The notes beneath the pieces are model-generated. The model was not told the origin of the DNA, did no database searches, and worked only from the letters and a program-made list of their open reading frames with translations. Both the position numbers and the translations under genes were made by a program. Below are positions 47,596-57,104 of a DNA stretch of 64,000 nucleotides, piece after piece; positions within the stretch are counted from its first letter, which is position 1; every line of letters starts with the position of its first letter. The stretch spans positions 2,790,001-2,854,000 of the forward strand of contig OZ241745.1 in NCBI GenBank assembly GCA_965201115.1, given 5' to 3'. This DNA comes from JANQOH01 sp965201115 (GTDB lineage: Bacteria; Pseudomonadota; Alphaproteobacteria; UBA7887).

Positions 47596-47665
47596 GCGGC
47601 GAGACGGCCTCGCCAACGCCGCGCGGCGCGGAAACGTGCGGGCGAGACGCCCACACACCCACGCG
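47596..47665 (+). repeat. Dispersed palindromic repeat, locus 6 (partial)
   Basis: Contains AACGTGCGGGCGAGACGCCCACACACCC, a single degenerate hairpin unit, in the divergent gap between the GST and ABC ATPase genes. Confidence 0.65.
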
Positions 47666-47767
47666 ATCCGCGCCTGTCGAATCGCTCCGGGGAAACGCTG
47701 ACGCGCGGGCGCGCAAGCGCTACATTCGGGCCTTCCCCCCTTTCCCCGGCCCCGTGGAATTCCCGCG

Positions 47768-47851
47768 ATGCGAAATCGAACGCCGATCCAGGCCGCTCTT
47801 CGCCGGGCGGCGCGGGGCCTTGCGCCGGCCGGGCCGGAGCGAGGGCGGTGA
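47768..47851 (+). CDS. Possible 27-residue leader peptide
   Basis: ATG-initiated frame (MRNRTPIQAALRRAARG...) that ends in the TGA overlapping the GTG start of the ABC ATPase (GTGA). The overlap is the kind seen for coupled genes in this genome. It is basic, matches no known permease end, and has no ribosome site, so it could equally be chance. Confidence 0.25.
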   Translation: MRNRTPIQAALRRAARGLAPAGPERGR

Positions 47852-49455
47852 GTCTGCTCGAGATCGACCGGCTGCAAGTGCGGTTTCGCGTCGAGGACCG
47901 CGATATCGAGGCGGTGCGCGGGGCCTCGCTGCACGTGGAGCGCGGAGAGACCGTGGCGCTGGTCGGCGAATCGGGGTCGGGGAAATCGGTCACCGCGCTT
48001 TCGGTGTTGCAGCTCCTGCCCTATCCGCGCGCCAGCCATCCCGGCGGCAGCATCCGTTTCGACGGGCGGGAGCTGATCGGCGCGCCGCGCGCGGCGCTCG
48101 GCGAGATCCGCGGCAACCGCATCGCGATGGTGTTCCAGGAGCCGATGACGTCGCTCAACCCGCTGCACACGGTGGAGAAGCAGATCGTCGAAACGCTCAT
48201 GCTCCACAAGGGGCTTGCGCCGGCGCGGGCGCGGGCGCGCTGTATCGAACTGCTGGAGCTTGTGCGCCTCGACGACGCCGGGCGGCGGCTGAAAGCGTGG
48301 CCGCACCAGCTGTCGGGCGGTCAGCGCCAGCGCGTCATGATCGCCATGGCGCTGGCGAACGAGCCCGATCTGCTGATCGCCGACGAACCCACCACGGCGC
48401 TCGACGTGACCGTGCAAGCGCAGATCTTGGAGCTGCTCGCCGGTTTGCAGCGCGATCTCGGCATGGCGATTTTGCTGATCACGCACGACCTGACCATCGT
48501 GCGGAACTTCGCCCGCCGCGTTCATGTCATGACCGCGGGCGAAGTCGTCGAGCATGGCGAGACCGCAGCCGTCTATGCGGCGCCGCGCCACCCTTACACG
48601 CGCAAGCTGCTGGCCGCGCAACCGGCGGCGCGGCCGCCGCCGGCCGACGACAACGCGCCGGAAATCGCCGCCGCCGAGAATCTCCGCGTTTGGTTCCCCA
48701 TCCGCCGCGGCGTGCTGCGCCGCACGGTCGGCCACGTCAAGGCGGTCGATGGGGTTTCGCTGACCCTGCGCGCGGGGCAGACGGTGGGGGTCGTCGGCGA
48801 GTCGGGCTCCGGCAAGACCACGCTCGGCATGGCGATGCTGCGGCTGGTGTCGAGCGCGGGGGGGATCCGGTTCGCCGGCGCGAACATCGCGGGGGCCGGA
48901 AGCCGCGCGCTGCGCCCGTTGCGGCGCGAAATGCAGGTTGTGTTTCAGGACCCGTTCTCGTCGCTCAGTCCGCGGCTCGCGGTTTGGCAGATCGTCGAGG
49001 AGGGCATGCGCGTTCACGGCATCGGCGGCGGCGTGGACGAGCGCCGCGCGCTGGTGGCGCAGGCGCTGGCGGAGGTCGGCATCGACCCGCTCGACATGGA
49101 CCGTTTCCCGCACGAGTTTTCCGGCGGGCAACGGCAGCGCATCGCCATCGCCCGCGCGCTCGCGCTCAAGCCGCGGTTTTTGGTGCTCGACGAGCCGACG
49201 AGCGCGCTCGACATGACGGTGCAGGCGCAGATCGTCGATTTGCTGCGCGACCTGCAGCGCGCCCACAACCTGGCCTATCTGTTCATCAGCCACGACCTGC
49301 GCGTGGTGCGCGCGCTGGCCAACCGCATCGTGGTTATGCGCGCGGGCAGGGCGGTCGAGCAGGGCCCGGCGCAGGAGGTCTTCGACGCGCCGCGGAGCGC
49401 CTACACACGCGCGTTGATGGCGGCGGCGTTCGAGATCCGCGCGGTACAGGGATAG
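47848..49455 (+). CDS. Two-domain oligopeptide-type ABC ATPase (YejF/DppDF-like)
   Basis: 535 residues with two complete ATPase domains. First: GESGSGKS (about 40-47), LSGGQRQR, LLIADEPTTALD. Second: GESGSGKT (about 318-325), FSGGQRQR, FLVLDEPTSALD. Each is followed by the oligopeptide-family tail (HPYTRKLL and SAYTRALM). Such fused ATPases power peptide or microcin-type importers, but the permeases and binding protein that usually precede them are missing here. The gene starts with GTG at 47848. It may work with permeases encoded elsewhere. Confidence 0.92.
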   Translation: MSLLEIDRLQVRFRVEDRDIEAVRGASLHVERGETVALVGESGSGKSVTALSVLQLLPYPRASHPGGSIRFDGRELIGAPRAALGEIRGNRIAMVFQEPMTSLNPLHTVEKQIVETLMLHKGLAPARARARCIELLELVRLDDAGRRLKAWPHQLSGGQRQRVMIAMALANEPDLLIADEPTTALDVTVQAQILELLAGLQRDLGMAILLITHDLTIVRNFARRVHVMTAGEVVEHGETAAVYAAPRHPYTRKLLAAQPAARPPPADDNAPEIAAAENLRVWFPIRRGVLRRTVGHVKAVDGVSLTLRAGQTVGVVGESGSGKTTLGMAMLRLVSSAGGIRFAGANIAGAGSRALRPLRREMQVVFQDPFSSLSPRLAVWQIVEEGMRVHGIGGGVDERRALVAQALAEVGIDPLDMDRFPHEFSGGQRQRIAIARALALKPRFLVLDEPTSALDMTVQAQIVDLLRDLQRAHNLAYLFISHDLRVVRALANRIVVMRAGRAVEQGPAQEVFDAPRSAYTRALMAAAFEIRAVQG

Positions 49456-49481
49456 CGGCGGGCGGCGCGCGCCGCCCGCCG
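49456..49481. terminator. Bidirectional terminator, 26-bp perfect palindrome
   Basis: CGGCGGGCGGCGC and its exact complement GCGCCGCCCGCCG abut directly, starting at the stop of the ABC ATPase and ahead of the convergent ompA-like gene end, with GTTTG after it. Confidence 0.5.
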
Positions 49482-49512
49482 TTTGCGCCCGGCGCGGTTT
49501 GCGCGGGCCGGC

Positions 49513-50373
49513 CTATTCCACCGTCACCAGGACGCGCCGGTTGCCGGGTTCGAAGACCTCATCGCCGGTCGGCACGGCCAGGTCGGATTCGCCCACCCCT
49601 GTTTCCGTCACGCGCGCCGGGGCGATGCCGCCGTCGCGCAGCGCCTGTCCGACCGCCGCTGCGCGCCGCTCCGACAAGCCTTGGTTGTAGCTTTCCGGGC
49701 CCGCCGTGTCGGCGTGGCCGATCGCCGCGATCGCGCCCTCGCGGCCGCCCCAATCGCCGACGATGCCGTCGATGACGGCGCGCGCCGCGCCGTCGAGCGC
49801 CGAACTGTCGAAAGCGAAGAAGATCGTATAGGCGCGGTCGGGCTCCGCCACGGGCTCGGGAGGCGGCGGGGGCGGAGGCGGCGCAAGCGCGGCGTCGATC
49901 TCGTCCATCGCCGCCATGAACCCGGCGCGGCAGGCCTCGATGTGGCCGGACTGGAGGTTTTCCTCCTGCTCCTGCATCCAGCAGTCGAACATGATCTGGG
50001 CGCGCGCGGCCGTTTCCGGCGCGGCGCCCACGGCGTCGGCGCCGAGCGCCTCGACCAGGCGCCCGCGCGCCTCGGTCAGCGCGGCGGCCGAGTCTCCCGG
50101 CAGGCGGCGCGCGCCGATGTCTTCCGGCCCCGGCGCGGCGCCGGCGGCGACGGCCATGGCGCGATTCGCGAACGTGTCGGAATCCAGATAGTCGGCCTCG
50201 TCGTATTCGGCCTGCGCGAGGTCGATATAGCCGCCGTGCAGGCCGCCCTCGAACGCCGAGTCCGGCGCCGAGGTTTTCAGCGCGCTCTCGAGCTGGAGGC
50301 CGCACCCTCCCAAGGCCAAGGCGCCCGCGATGAGCGCCGGCAGGGAAAACAGCCGTTCGACGGAGATGGACAT
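49513..50373 (-). CDS. OmpA-family lipoprotein
   Basis: 286 residues. Lipobox LGGC gives an acylated cysteine at about residue 24. A helical middle region is joined by an eight-proline linker to a C-terminal OmpA-like peptidoglycan-binding domain (FFAFDSSALDGAARAVID ... GHADTAGPESYNQGLSERRA ... NRRVLVTVE). It ties the outer membrane to the cell wall. The ATG at 50373 is chosen because GGGAGG is seven bases upstream; the ATG two codons earlier would sit directly on that ribosome site. Confidence 0.9.
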   Translation of the reverse strand: MSISVERLFSLPALIAGALALGGCGLQLESALKTSAPDSAFEGGLHGGYIDLAQAEYDEADYLDSDTFANRAMAVAAGAAPGPEDIGARRLPGDSAAALTEARGRLVEALGADAVGAAPETAARAQIMFDCWMQEQEENLQSGHIEACRAGFMAAMDEIDAALAPPPPPPPPEPVAEPDRAYTIFFAFDSSALDGAARAVIDGIVGDWGGREGAIAAIGHADTAGPESYNQGLSERRAAAVGQALRDGGIAPARVTETGVGESDLAVPTGDEVFEPGNRRVLVTVE

Positions 50374-50436
50374 CTTCATACCTCCCAAGTCGGGTTCGCG
50401 CATTCGATAATACGGCGCCGGCGCGGTGTCAACCCG

Positions 50437-50937
50437 TTATGCGCCCCGGCGCGCGATTTCGGCCTGCGGCGGCGCGGGCCGCTTGCGCCACGCGCCGGAG
50501 GCGTCCTGGGTCCACCAGGCAAGCGGATGCCCCTTGCCTTCCAGACGCCGCCAGCGCGCGCGCGCCGCGCCCGCGGCGTCGGGGTCGGCGCCGTCGAAGA
50601 GATCGAGGCAGCGGGAAAACCCCGTCAGGTCGCCGGCTTCCGTCCCGTCGATCAGAATCAGCACGTGCGCGGCGTTCGGGTTGCCGCCGTCGGCGGCGAG
50701 CCAGATGGGCTGCTCCGCCGCGCGCGCGTCGCCGGGGCCGCCATGCGCGAGGAAGCTGCCGGGGCTGTAGGTCCACAGCGCGCCGTTGAGCGCCTCGGCG
50801 CGCGCGGCGGAGCCGCACCGCACGAGCGCGCGCAGATCTTGTTGGCGCGCGCGTTCGAGCAGGCGCGGCAGCGCGCGTTCGAGCGGCGATCGCGTCAAGG
50901 CGTAAAACGCCGCCGGACAGGGCGCGGCGCCGTCCAT
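50437..50937 (-). CDS. holC: DNA polymerase III chi subunit
   Basis: 166 residues. HolC hallmarks: FYALTRSPLERALPRLLERA at the N-terminus, VRCGSAARAEALNGALWTY, and the C-terminal FDGADPDAAGAARARWRRL. Chi links the clamp loader to single-strand binding protein. It starts nine bases after pepA, and pepA-holC is a common gene pair in proteobacteria. Confidence 0.92.
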   Translation of the reverse strand: MDGAAPCPAAFYALTRSPLERALPRLLERARQQDLRALVRCGSAARAEALNGALWTYSPGSFLAHGGPGDARAAEQPIWLAADGGNPNAAHVLILIDGTEAGDLTGFSRCLDLFDGADPDAAGAARARWRRLEGKGHPLAWWTQDASGAWRKRPAPPQAEIARRGA

Positions 50938-50946
50938 CGCGGGCGC

Positions 50947-52446
50947 TCACGTCCCTTCGTAATGCTCGGCGATCAGCCGTTCGAGCAAGCGCACGCCGTA
51001 GCCCGTTCCGCCTTTCGGCGTCAGCGCGGTCGCCTGGCCCGTCCAGGTGACGCCGGCGATATCGAGATGCGCCCACGGCGACTTGTTTACGAAACGCTGG
51101 AGGAATTTGGCCGCCGTCACGCTGCCGGCATACCGGCCGCCGATGTTCTTGACGTCGGCGATTTGGGAATCGATCAGCTTGTCGTATTCGTCGTCGAGCG
51201 GCATGGGCCATACGGGCTCGGCGACCGCCTTGCCCGCCGCGACGAGCCGCTCCCCCAAGGCGTCGTCGTTGCAGAACAGGCCCGCCTGGTGCATGCCCAG
51301 GCTCACGAGTATGGCGCCGGTGAGCGTCGCCAGGTCGATGGTTATGCGCGGCTTGAAGCGCTCCTGCGCATACCACAGCGCGTCGGCGAGCACAAGGCGG
51401 CCCTCGGCGTCGGTGTTGAGGATCTCGATGGTCTTGCCGGAATACGACTTCACCACGTCGCCGGGGCGCTGCGCCGTTCCCGAGGGCATGTTCTCGACGA
51501 GCCCGACCACGCCGACGGCGTTGACGCGGGCCTTGCGGCGCGCCAGCGCGCGCATGAGGCCGACGACGACGCCGGAGCCGCCCATGTCCCATTTCATGTC
51601 TTCCATGCCGCTGGAGGGCTTGATGGAGATGCCGCCGGTATCGAAGGTGACGCCCTTGCCGACGATGGCGACCGGCGCCCCGGTCATGCCCCTGCCGGCG
51701 CCGTTCCACTGAATAACCCCCAGATAGGCGCCGTATTGGCTGCCGGCGGCGACGCCGACAATGGCGCCCATGCCCATTTCGACCAGGCGCTTGTTGTCGA
51801 ACACCTCCACTTCCAGGCCGTCGTCGGCGAGCTTCCGCACTTCGTCGGCATAAGCCGCCGGGCTCAGCACGTTGGGGGGCTCCGACACCAGGTCGCGCGT
51901 GAGGAACACGCCGTCGGCGAGCGCGTCGAGCGGCCGGTGCGCCGAGCGCGCCTTGCCGGGCGTGTCGCACATGACGATAACCCGCGACAGCGAGGTTTTT
52001 TCCTTTTCCTTCAGGGTCGTGCGGTATTTGCCGAAGCGGTATCCGCGCAGCCGGGCGCCGTGGGCCATCCAGGCGGCGCAGGCGGCGGCGCTCAACTCCG
52101 CGCCTTCGGGCGGCTCGGCAAGTATGCGCGCGGTCGTTTCTCCCGAGCCGAGCAGGTGCGCGACCGCGCCGCCGCCGACCCGCGAGGCGGCGAGGGCGTC
52201 GAACTTTTCGGGCGGCCCCAGACCGGCGAGGGTCACGCGGCCGGCCGGCAGGCCCGCCGGCGCCAACACGGAGAGGAACTGCCCGCCCTTGCCCTCGAAG
52301 CGCGAATGCTCGATGGCGCGCGACAAGGCGCCGCCGGCGCGCTCGTCGACTTCGCGCGCGCCGGCGCACAGCGCGCCGCCCTCCGCCGCGCCGACCACAA
52401 GGGCCGCGGGTTTCGCCAGGTCGGGTTTGCCGATGGTGATTTTCAT
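50947..52446 (-). CDS. pepA: Leucyl aminopeptidase PepA
   Basis: 499 residues, M17 family. The dinuclear metal centre lies in VGKGVTFDTGGISIKPSSGM and the signature NTDAEGRLVLADAL. It removes N-terminal residues from peptides and in some bacteria also binds DNA. The ATG at 52446 (MKITIGKPDL) follows GGAGG by seven bases; the longer frame to 52527 lacks support. Divergent from lptF. Confidence 0.97.
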   Translation of the reverse strand: MKITIGKPDLAKPAALVVGAAEGGALCAGAREVDERAGGALSRAIEHSRFEGKGGQFLSVLAPAGLPAGRVTLAGLGPPEKFDALAASRVGGGAVAHLLGSGETTARILAEPPEGAELSAAACAAWMAHGARLRGYRFGKYRTTLKEKEKTSLSRVIVMCDTPGKARSAHRPLDALADGVFLTRDLVSEPPNVLSPAAYADEVRKLADDGLEVEVFDNKRLVEMGMGAIVGVAAGSQYGAYLGVIQWNGAGRGMTGAPVAIVGKGVTFDTGGISIKPSSGMEDMKWDMGGSGVVVGLMRALARRKARVNAVGVVGLVENMPSGTAQRPGDVVKSYSGKTIEILNTDAEGRLVLADALWYAQERFKPRITIDLATLTGAILVSLGMHQAGLFCNDDALGERLVAAGKAVAEPVWPMPLDDEYDKLIDSQIADVKNIGGRYAGSVTAAKFLQRFVNKSPWAHLDIAGVTWTGQATALTPKGGTGYGVRLLERLIAEHYEGT

Positions 52447-52551
52447 GCCGATCCTCCGGTGACGTTCGACGGCGGCGCGGCGGCGCGCCCGCCCGCGCCA
52501 GTCTAGCGGCGGTTTCCCGCAAGGCAATCGCGCGCGGGGCCGCCGGGCGCG

Positions 52552-52563
52552 CCCCCCCCCCCC
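52552..52563. repeat. 12-base C homopolymer upstream of lptF
   Basis: A run of twelve C residues 50 bases before the lptF start, in the pepA-lptF divergent gap. The longest homopolymer in the window. It could alter promoter spacing by slippage, or its length may be miscalled. Confidence 0.6.
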
Positions 52564-52612
52564 GGCGGGGCGGCTTTCCCGCGCCGCGGGGTTGTTTTAC
52601 GGTGGCGGCGGG

Positions 52613-53725
52613 ATGAAGCGACGCTTCCGTTATATCGCCGTTCGGCTCGCCGGGCCGTTCGCCGTCGTCGCCGCCTGCGTAACGGCCGTGGCGTGGCTTA
52701 CGCAGTCGCTCCGTTTCATCGATCTGATCGTCAACCACGGGCTGCCGATACCGACGTTTTTCGCGCTGACGACGCTGATGCTGCCGTCGCTGCTTGCGAT
52801 TGTCATGCCGGCGGCGTTGTTCATCGCCGCGCTCCATGTTTATGCGCGCATGGCGGCGGATTCGGAGCTGGCGGCGCTGCGCGCGACGGGTTCGTCGAAC
52901 GCGGCGCTCGCCGCGCCGGCGGCGGCGCTCGGCGCGCTCGCCGCCATCGCCGTGCTGGCGATCAACCTCTGGTTCATGCCGGCGAGCCTGCGCGCGTTCA
53001 AGGACCGCCAGCACGAGCTGCGGCAGTCGCTCGCCAGCACGATGCTGGAGGAAGGCGTATTCGACATGGCGAACGACGGGCTTACGTTCTATGTCCGCGA
53101 CCGCGCTTCCGACGGCGCGCTGCTCGGCGTGCTGATACACGACAGCCGCGATCGCTCGGCGCCGGCGACGACGGTCATCGCCGAACGCGGCGCCATCGCC
53201 GGAACGCCCGGCGGGCCGCGCTTCATGCTCGAGAACGGAAGCCGCCAGCAGCGCGACGAGACGGGGCGCGTGTCGTACCTGCATTTCGAGCGCTACGCAT
53301 TCGACCTGGCGGCGGCGCCCGCGTTTCCCGAGGGCCGGTTTCGCAAGGCCGGCGAGCGCTACCTGGGCGAGCTCCTGAACCCCGGCGCGGAGACCGGCGC
53401 GCGCGAGCGCAACGAGTTTTTGGCCGAGGCGTATTTCCGGCTGACAAGCCCGCTCCACGCGGTTGTGCTGGCGCTGATCGCCGCCGCGGCGGTTTTGGCC
53501 GGCGATTTCGACCGCCGCGGCTCGCTGCGGCGGGTGCTCGCGGGTTCGTGCGCCGGCGCGGCGTTTATCGCCGGGGCGTTCGCGCTGCGCCACGCGATCG
53601 CCGCCGATCCGCGAATCGGTCCGTTCTACTGCCTCGCGGTCGCCGTATGCGGCGCGGCGGCCCTGTTCGCGCTGTCGGGCCGCCGGCGCCGGCGCGCGCG
53701 CCCGGCCGCGGCGGGCGCGGGGTAG
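52613..53725 (+). CDS. lptF: LPS export permease LptF
   Basis: 370 residues. Six membrane spans in two groups of three flanking a periplasmic beta-jellyroll-like domain (ERGAIAGTPGGPRFMLENGSR). With LptG and the ATPase LptB it extracts lipopolysaccharide from the inner membrane and passes it to LptC/A/D. The ATG at 52613 is used; a TTG seven codons earlier is possible. First gene of lptF-lptG-lptD-surA. Confidence 0.93.
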   Translation: MKRRFRYIAVRLAGPFAVVAACVTAVAWLTQSLRFIDLIVNHGLPIPTFFALTTLMLPSLLAIVMPAALFIAALHVYARMAADSELAALRATGSSNAALAAPAAALGALAAIAVLAINLWFMPASLRAFKDRQHELRQSLASTMLEEGVFDMANDGLTFYVRDRASDGALLGVLIHDSRDRSAPATTVIAERGAIAGTPGGPRFMLENGSRQQRDETGRVSYLHFERYAFDLAAAPAFPEGRFRKAGERYLGELLNPGAETGARERNEFLAEAYFRLTSPLHAVVLALIAAAAVLAGDFDRRGSLRRVLAGSCAGAAFIAGAFALRHAIAADPRIGPFYCLAVAVCGAAALFALSGRRRRRARPAAAGAG

Positions 53726-53730
53726 CGCCG

Positions 53731-54825
53731 ATGCTCGCGCCGCCGAACCTCACCGCCTATGTCGCGCGCCGGATGCTCGTGGGCGTCGGGACGGCGTTCG
53801 CCGCCATCGCGGCGCTGATATTCCTGCTCGACGCGGTCGAGCTCGCCCGCCGGGTCTCGCGCGACGACGACGGATCCTTCGCGCTGGTCGTCGGCATGGC
53901 GGCGCTTCATCTGCCGCATCTGGCGCAGCGCGCCATCCCCTATGTGGTGCTGGTCGGCGCGTTGCTGACGCTTGCGCGGCTGAGCCGCGACAACGAGGCG
54001 GCGGCGATATCCGCCGCCGGCGCCTCGACGCCGCAATTGCTGTTTCCGTGCCTGCTGGTCGCGGTGTCGATCGGCGCGGTTTCCGTGACCGCGTTCGGCC
54101 CGCTGGCGAGCGGCGCGCTGGCGCGGTTTTACGAGCTCGACAACAAGTATCTGCGCGAGCGGGCGTCGGGCTTCGCGACGCCGCGCAACGGGCTGTGGCT
54201 GCGCGAGCCCGGCGAAACCGGCGCGTGGCTCGTCCACGCCGCCGGGGTCGATCCGCGCGGCGCGAGGCTGCGCGATCTGTTCATCCTGCGCTACCGCCAT
54301 CCGGACCGCTTCGAAGAACGCATCGACGCCGCGGCGGCGGACATCCGCGCCGGCCACTGGCTGTTGCGCGACGCAAGCGTCAGCGGGCCGGGGCGCCGCC
54401 CGGAGCGCCACGACACGCTCCGCCTCGACACGGATCTGACCGTGAGCCGGATACAGGACAGTTTCGCCGCGCCGGAAACGCAATCGTTCTGGGATATTCC
54501 CGAGTTCGTCGCCACGCTCGACCGGGCGGGGTTTTCGTCGCTGCGCCACCGCCTGCACTGGCACGCCGCGCTGGCCTCGCCGCTGGCGCTGGCGGGCATG
54601 GTGCTGATCGCGGCGCTGTTCGGTCTGCGCCCCGCGCGGGCGCGGGGAACGGGGCCGCTGCTCGCCGTCGGCGCCGCGTGCGGCTTCGCCTACTACATCT
54701 TTTCCGACGTCGTGACCGCCTACGGGCTGAACGGGCGGATTCCCTATATCCTCGCGGCGTGGGCGCCCGCGGCGACCGTCGCGCTCCTCGGCAGCGGCCT
54801 GCTGCTGCACGGACGCCGGAGCTGA
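53731..54825 (+). CDS. lptG: LPS export permease LptG
   Basis: 364 residues with the LptF/LptG fold: N-terminal spans (LIFLLDAVELARR), LARLSRDNEAAAISAAGAS at the cytoplasmic coupling helix, a periplasmic domain and three final spans (FAYYIFSDVVTAYGLNGRIP, conserved in LptG). The start lies six bases after lptF and the stop three bases before lptD, so the three genes form one transcript. Confidence 0.95.
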   Translation: MLAPPNLTAYVARRMLVGVGTAFAAIAALIFLLDAVELARRVSRDDDGSFALVVGMAALHLPHLAQRAIPYVVLVGALLTLARLSRDNEAAAISAAGASTPQLLFPCLLVAVSIGAVSVTAFGPLASGALARFYELDNKYLRERASGFATPRNGLWLREPGETGAWLVHAAGVDPRGARLRDLFILRYRHPDRFEERIDAAAADIRAGHWLLRDASVSGPGRRPERHDTLRLDTDLTVSRIQDSFAAPETQSFWDIPEFVATLDRAGFSSLRHRLHWHAALASPLALAGMVLIAALFGLRPARARGTGPLLAVGAACGFAYYIFSDVVTAYGLNGRIPYILAAWAPAATVALLGSGLLLHGRRS

Positions 54826-54827
54826 CG

Positions 54828-57080
54828 ATGCGCGGGGCGCCGGGCGGGCGGGCGCGCCGGCTGCTGGCCGCCGCCTGGGCGGCGGCGGCGCTGCCGGCCG
54901 CGGACGCGCCGGCCCAGGACGACGCGGAAGCCGGCGCGCTGCTCATTGCCGACGAGGTTATCCATAACGAGGAGGCCGATACGGTAACGGCGGCGGGCAG
55001 CGTGGAGGTCTCGCGCGGCGGGCGCATCCTGCGCGCCGACAGCGTGACGTACCGCGCCGCCGCCGACCGCTTTGTTGCCGCGGGCAATGTCGCGCTGATC
55101 GAGCCGTCGGGCGAGGTCATGTTCGCCGGCAGCGCCGATTTCGCCGGCGACCTGAAGAGCGGCGCCGCGCGCGATGCGGGCATGTTGTTTACCGACCGGT
55201 CGCGCCTCGCCGCGGCGGGCGGGCGCCGCACCGCCGACGGCGCGAGCGAACTCGCCAAGGCCGTGTACAGCCCCTGCGAACCCTGCGCCGACGACCCGGA
55301 GCGCGCGCCGCTGTGGCGCATGAAAGCCGAGCGCGTCGTCCACGACCCGCGCGGCAAGACCATCGACTACCACGACGCCACGCTCGACGCTTTCGGCGTT
55401 CCGATCTTCTACCTGCCGTATTTCAGCCAGGCGGACCCGACGGTGCGCCGCAAGACAGGCCTCCTGGCGCCCTCCATCGGGCAAAACTCCACTTTCGGCT
55501 TTACATGGACGCAGCCGTTTTTCCTCGTCCTGTCGCCGCACGACGATTTCACCTTCGCCCCGGTTTATCTCTCCCGGGGCCTGCCGATTCTCGCCGGGCA
55601 GTATCGGCGGGCGATGCGCGCGGGCGCCCTGCTGTTCGAGGGCAGCGTCACGCGCGAGCGGCTGCTGCCGCCGGAAGCGGAGCAAGCCGGGCGCGTCCGC
55701 GGCCACCTCAACCTGAAGGGCGATTTCAGCCTCGGCTCCCATTGGCGCTACGGCTTCGGGATCGAGCACGCGACCGACGCCACCTATCTTCGACGCTACG
55801 GCCTGGGCGGCGACGCCGAGGAGCCCGACCGGCAGGGGCTGGCCCCCATCGTGCAGAGAACGGGCTCGACCGACGTGTTCGCCTTCGCCGCGGGCCGGCC
55901 GTTCCTGACGCGCAACCTGTATCTGCGCGGCGCCCGGGGAAGCCGCGAAATCGCGCTCGACGCCTGGGCGTTCCAGAGCCTGGACCCCAACGCCGATACG
56001 GGCCGGTCGCCGATCGTCGCGCCGGTGGCGGATTTCCGCTACCGGAGCGACCCCGGCTTCGCGTCGGGCGTGTGGACGCTCGACGCCAACGCGCGCCTGT
56101 TGTTCCGCCGCGAGGGCCCCGACAGCGCGCGCCTGTCGGCGACGGCCGGCTGGGAACTGCCGTTCTCCACGGCGCTGGGCGACCGCTACAGGCTCCGCGC
56201 GTCGATGCGCGCCGACGGCTACCGGATTCGGACGCCGGACGACCCGGAGGCCCCGCAAGACGCCGACCGCCCGCCCGGCGCCCGATTCGTGGGCCGCGCC
56301 TTGCCGCAGGCCGCGCTCGACTGGCGCTGGCCGTGGGCGCGCATCGGCAAATCGTGGAATTTCGTCGTCGAGCCCCTGGCCAAGGCCATCGTCGCGCCGC
56401 GCGCGCGCAACCCGGAGGAGATCCCCAACGACGACAGCCTCGCGTTCGAGTTCGACGAGATCAACCTGTTCGGCGACAACCGCTTTCCCGGCCTCGACCG
56501 CGTGGAGGGCGGCGTCCGCGCGGGATACGCGCTGCGCGTCGGCGCGTTCGCCCGCGATGGCGCCGGGTCGGAGCTGCTGGTCGGGCAGGCGTGGCGCGCG
56601 CGGGCCGACGACGCCTTCGACGAGGGCACGGGGGTCGCGGGCCGTTTCTCCGACATCGTGGGCCGCCTGTCGGTGCGGCCCGTCCCGTTTCTCGAGATAA
56701 CGTCGCGTTTCCGCATCGACCGCGACGAATTCGCCGTGCGGCGCGGTTCGCTGACGGTTTCGGCGGGGCCGTCATGGCTGCGCGGCAGGGTGTCGTATGT
56801 CGCCTTGTCGCCGCGGCAGCCGACTGCGGCGGTGCCGTCGGACGCCAAACAGGCGGACGCATCCGCGACGCTGCGGCTGGGCCGCTACTGGAGCATCGGC
56901 GCCCGCCACTCCCACGATCTGGCGGGAGAGGCGGGCGCGTTGTCGTCGGGGGTCGGCCTGAGCTACCGCGACGAGTGCCTGTTCGCGAGCATCGACGCGA
57001 ACCGCCGCTACAGCGGCCAGCGCGACGTCGAGGACACGACCGAGTTCTACTTCCAGATCAAGCTCCGCAATTTCGATTGA
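54828..57080 (+). CDS. lptD: LPS assembly protein LptD
   Basis: 750 residues. Signal peptide ending AAADAPAQ, an OstA/LptA-like jellyroll (ADEVIHNEEADTVTAAGSVE onward), then the C-terminal beta-barrel (PTVRRKTGLLAPSIG ... ending FYFQIKLRNF). Inserts LPS into the outer leaflet. Cysteines at about 150 and 153 in SPCEPCADD and one near 717 in DECLF may form the activating disulfide, simpler than the two-disulfide E. coli protein. Requires BamD and SurA, also encoded here. Confidence 0.94.
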   Translation: MRGAPGGRARRLLAAAWAAAALPAADAPAQDDAEAGALLIADEVIHNEEADTVTAAGSVEVSRGGRILRADSVTYRAAADRFVAAGNVALIEPSGEVMFAGSADFAGDLKSGAARDAGMLFTDRSRLAAAGGRRTADGASELAKAVYSPCEPCADDPERAPLWRMKAERVVHDPRGKTIDYHDATLDAFGVPIFYLPYFSQADPTVRRKTGLLAPSIGQNSTFGFTWTQPFFLVLSPHDDFTFAPVYLSRGLPILAGQYRRAMRAGALLFEGSVTRERLLPPEAEQAGRVRGHLNLKGDFSLGSHWRYGFGIEHATDATYLRRYGLGGDAEEPDRQGLAPIVQRTGSTDVFAFAAGRPFLTRNLYLRGARGSREIALDAWAFQSLDPNADTGRSPIVAPVADFRYRSDPGFASGVWTLDANARLLFRREGPDSARLSATAGWELPFSTALGDRYRLRASMRADGYRIRTPDDPEAPQDADRPPGARFVGRALPQAALDWRWPWARIGKSWNFVVEPLAKAIVAPRARNPEEIPNDDSLAFEFDEINLFGDNRFPGLDRVEGGVRAGYALRVGAFARDGAGSELLVGQAWRARADDAFDEGTGVAGRFSDIVGRLSVRPVPFLEITSRFRIDRDEFAVRRGSLTVSAGPSWLRGRVSYVALSPRQPTAAVPSDAKQADASATLRLGRYWSIGARHSHDLAGEAGALSSGVGLSYRDECLFASIDANRRYSGQRDVEDTTEFYFQIKLRNFD

Positions 57081-57104
57081 CGCGCCCCGGTAGCGCCGGC
57101 CGGG

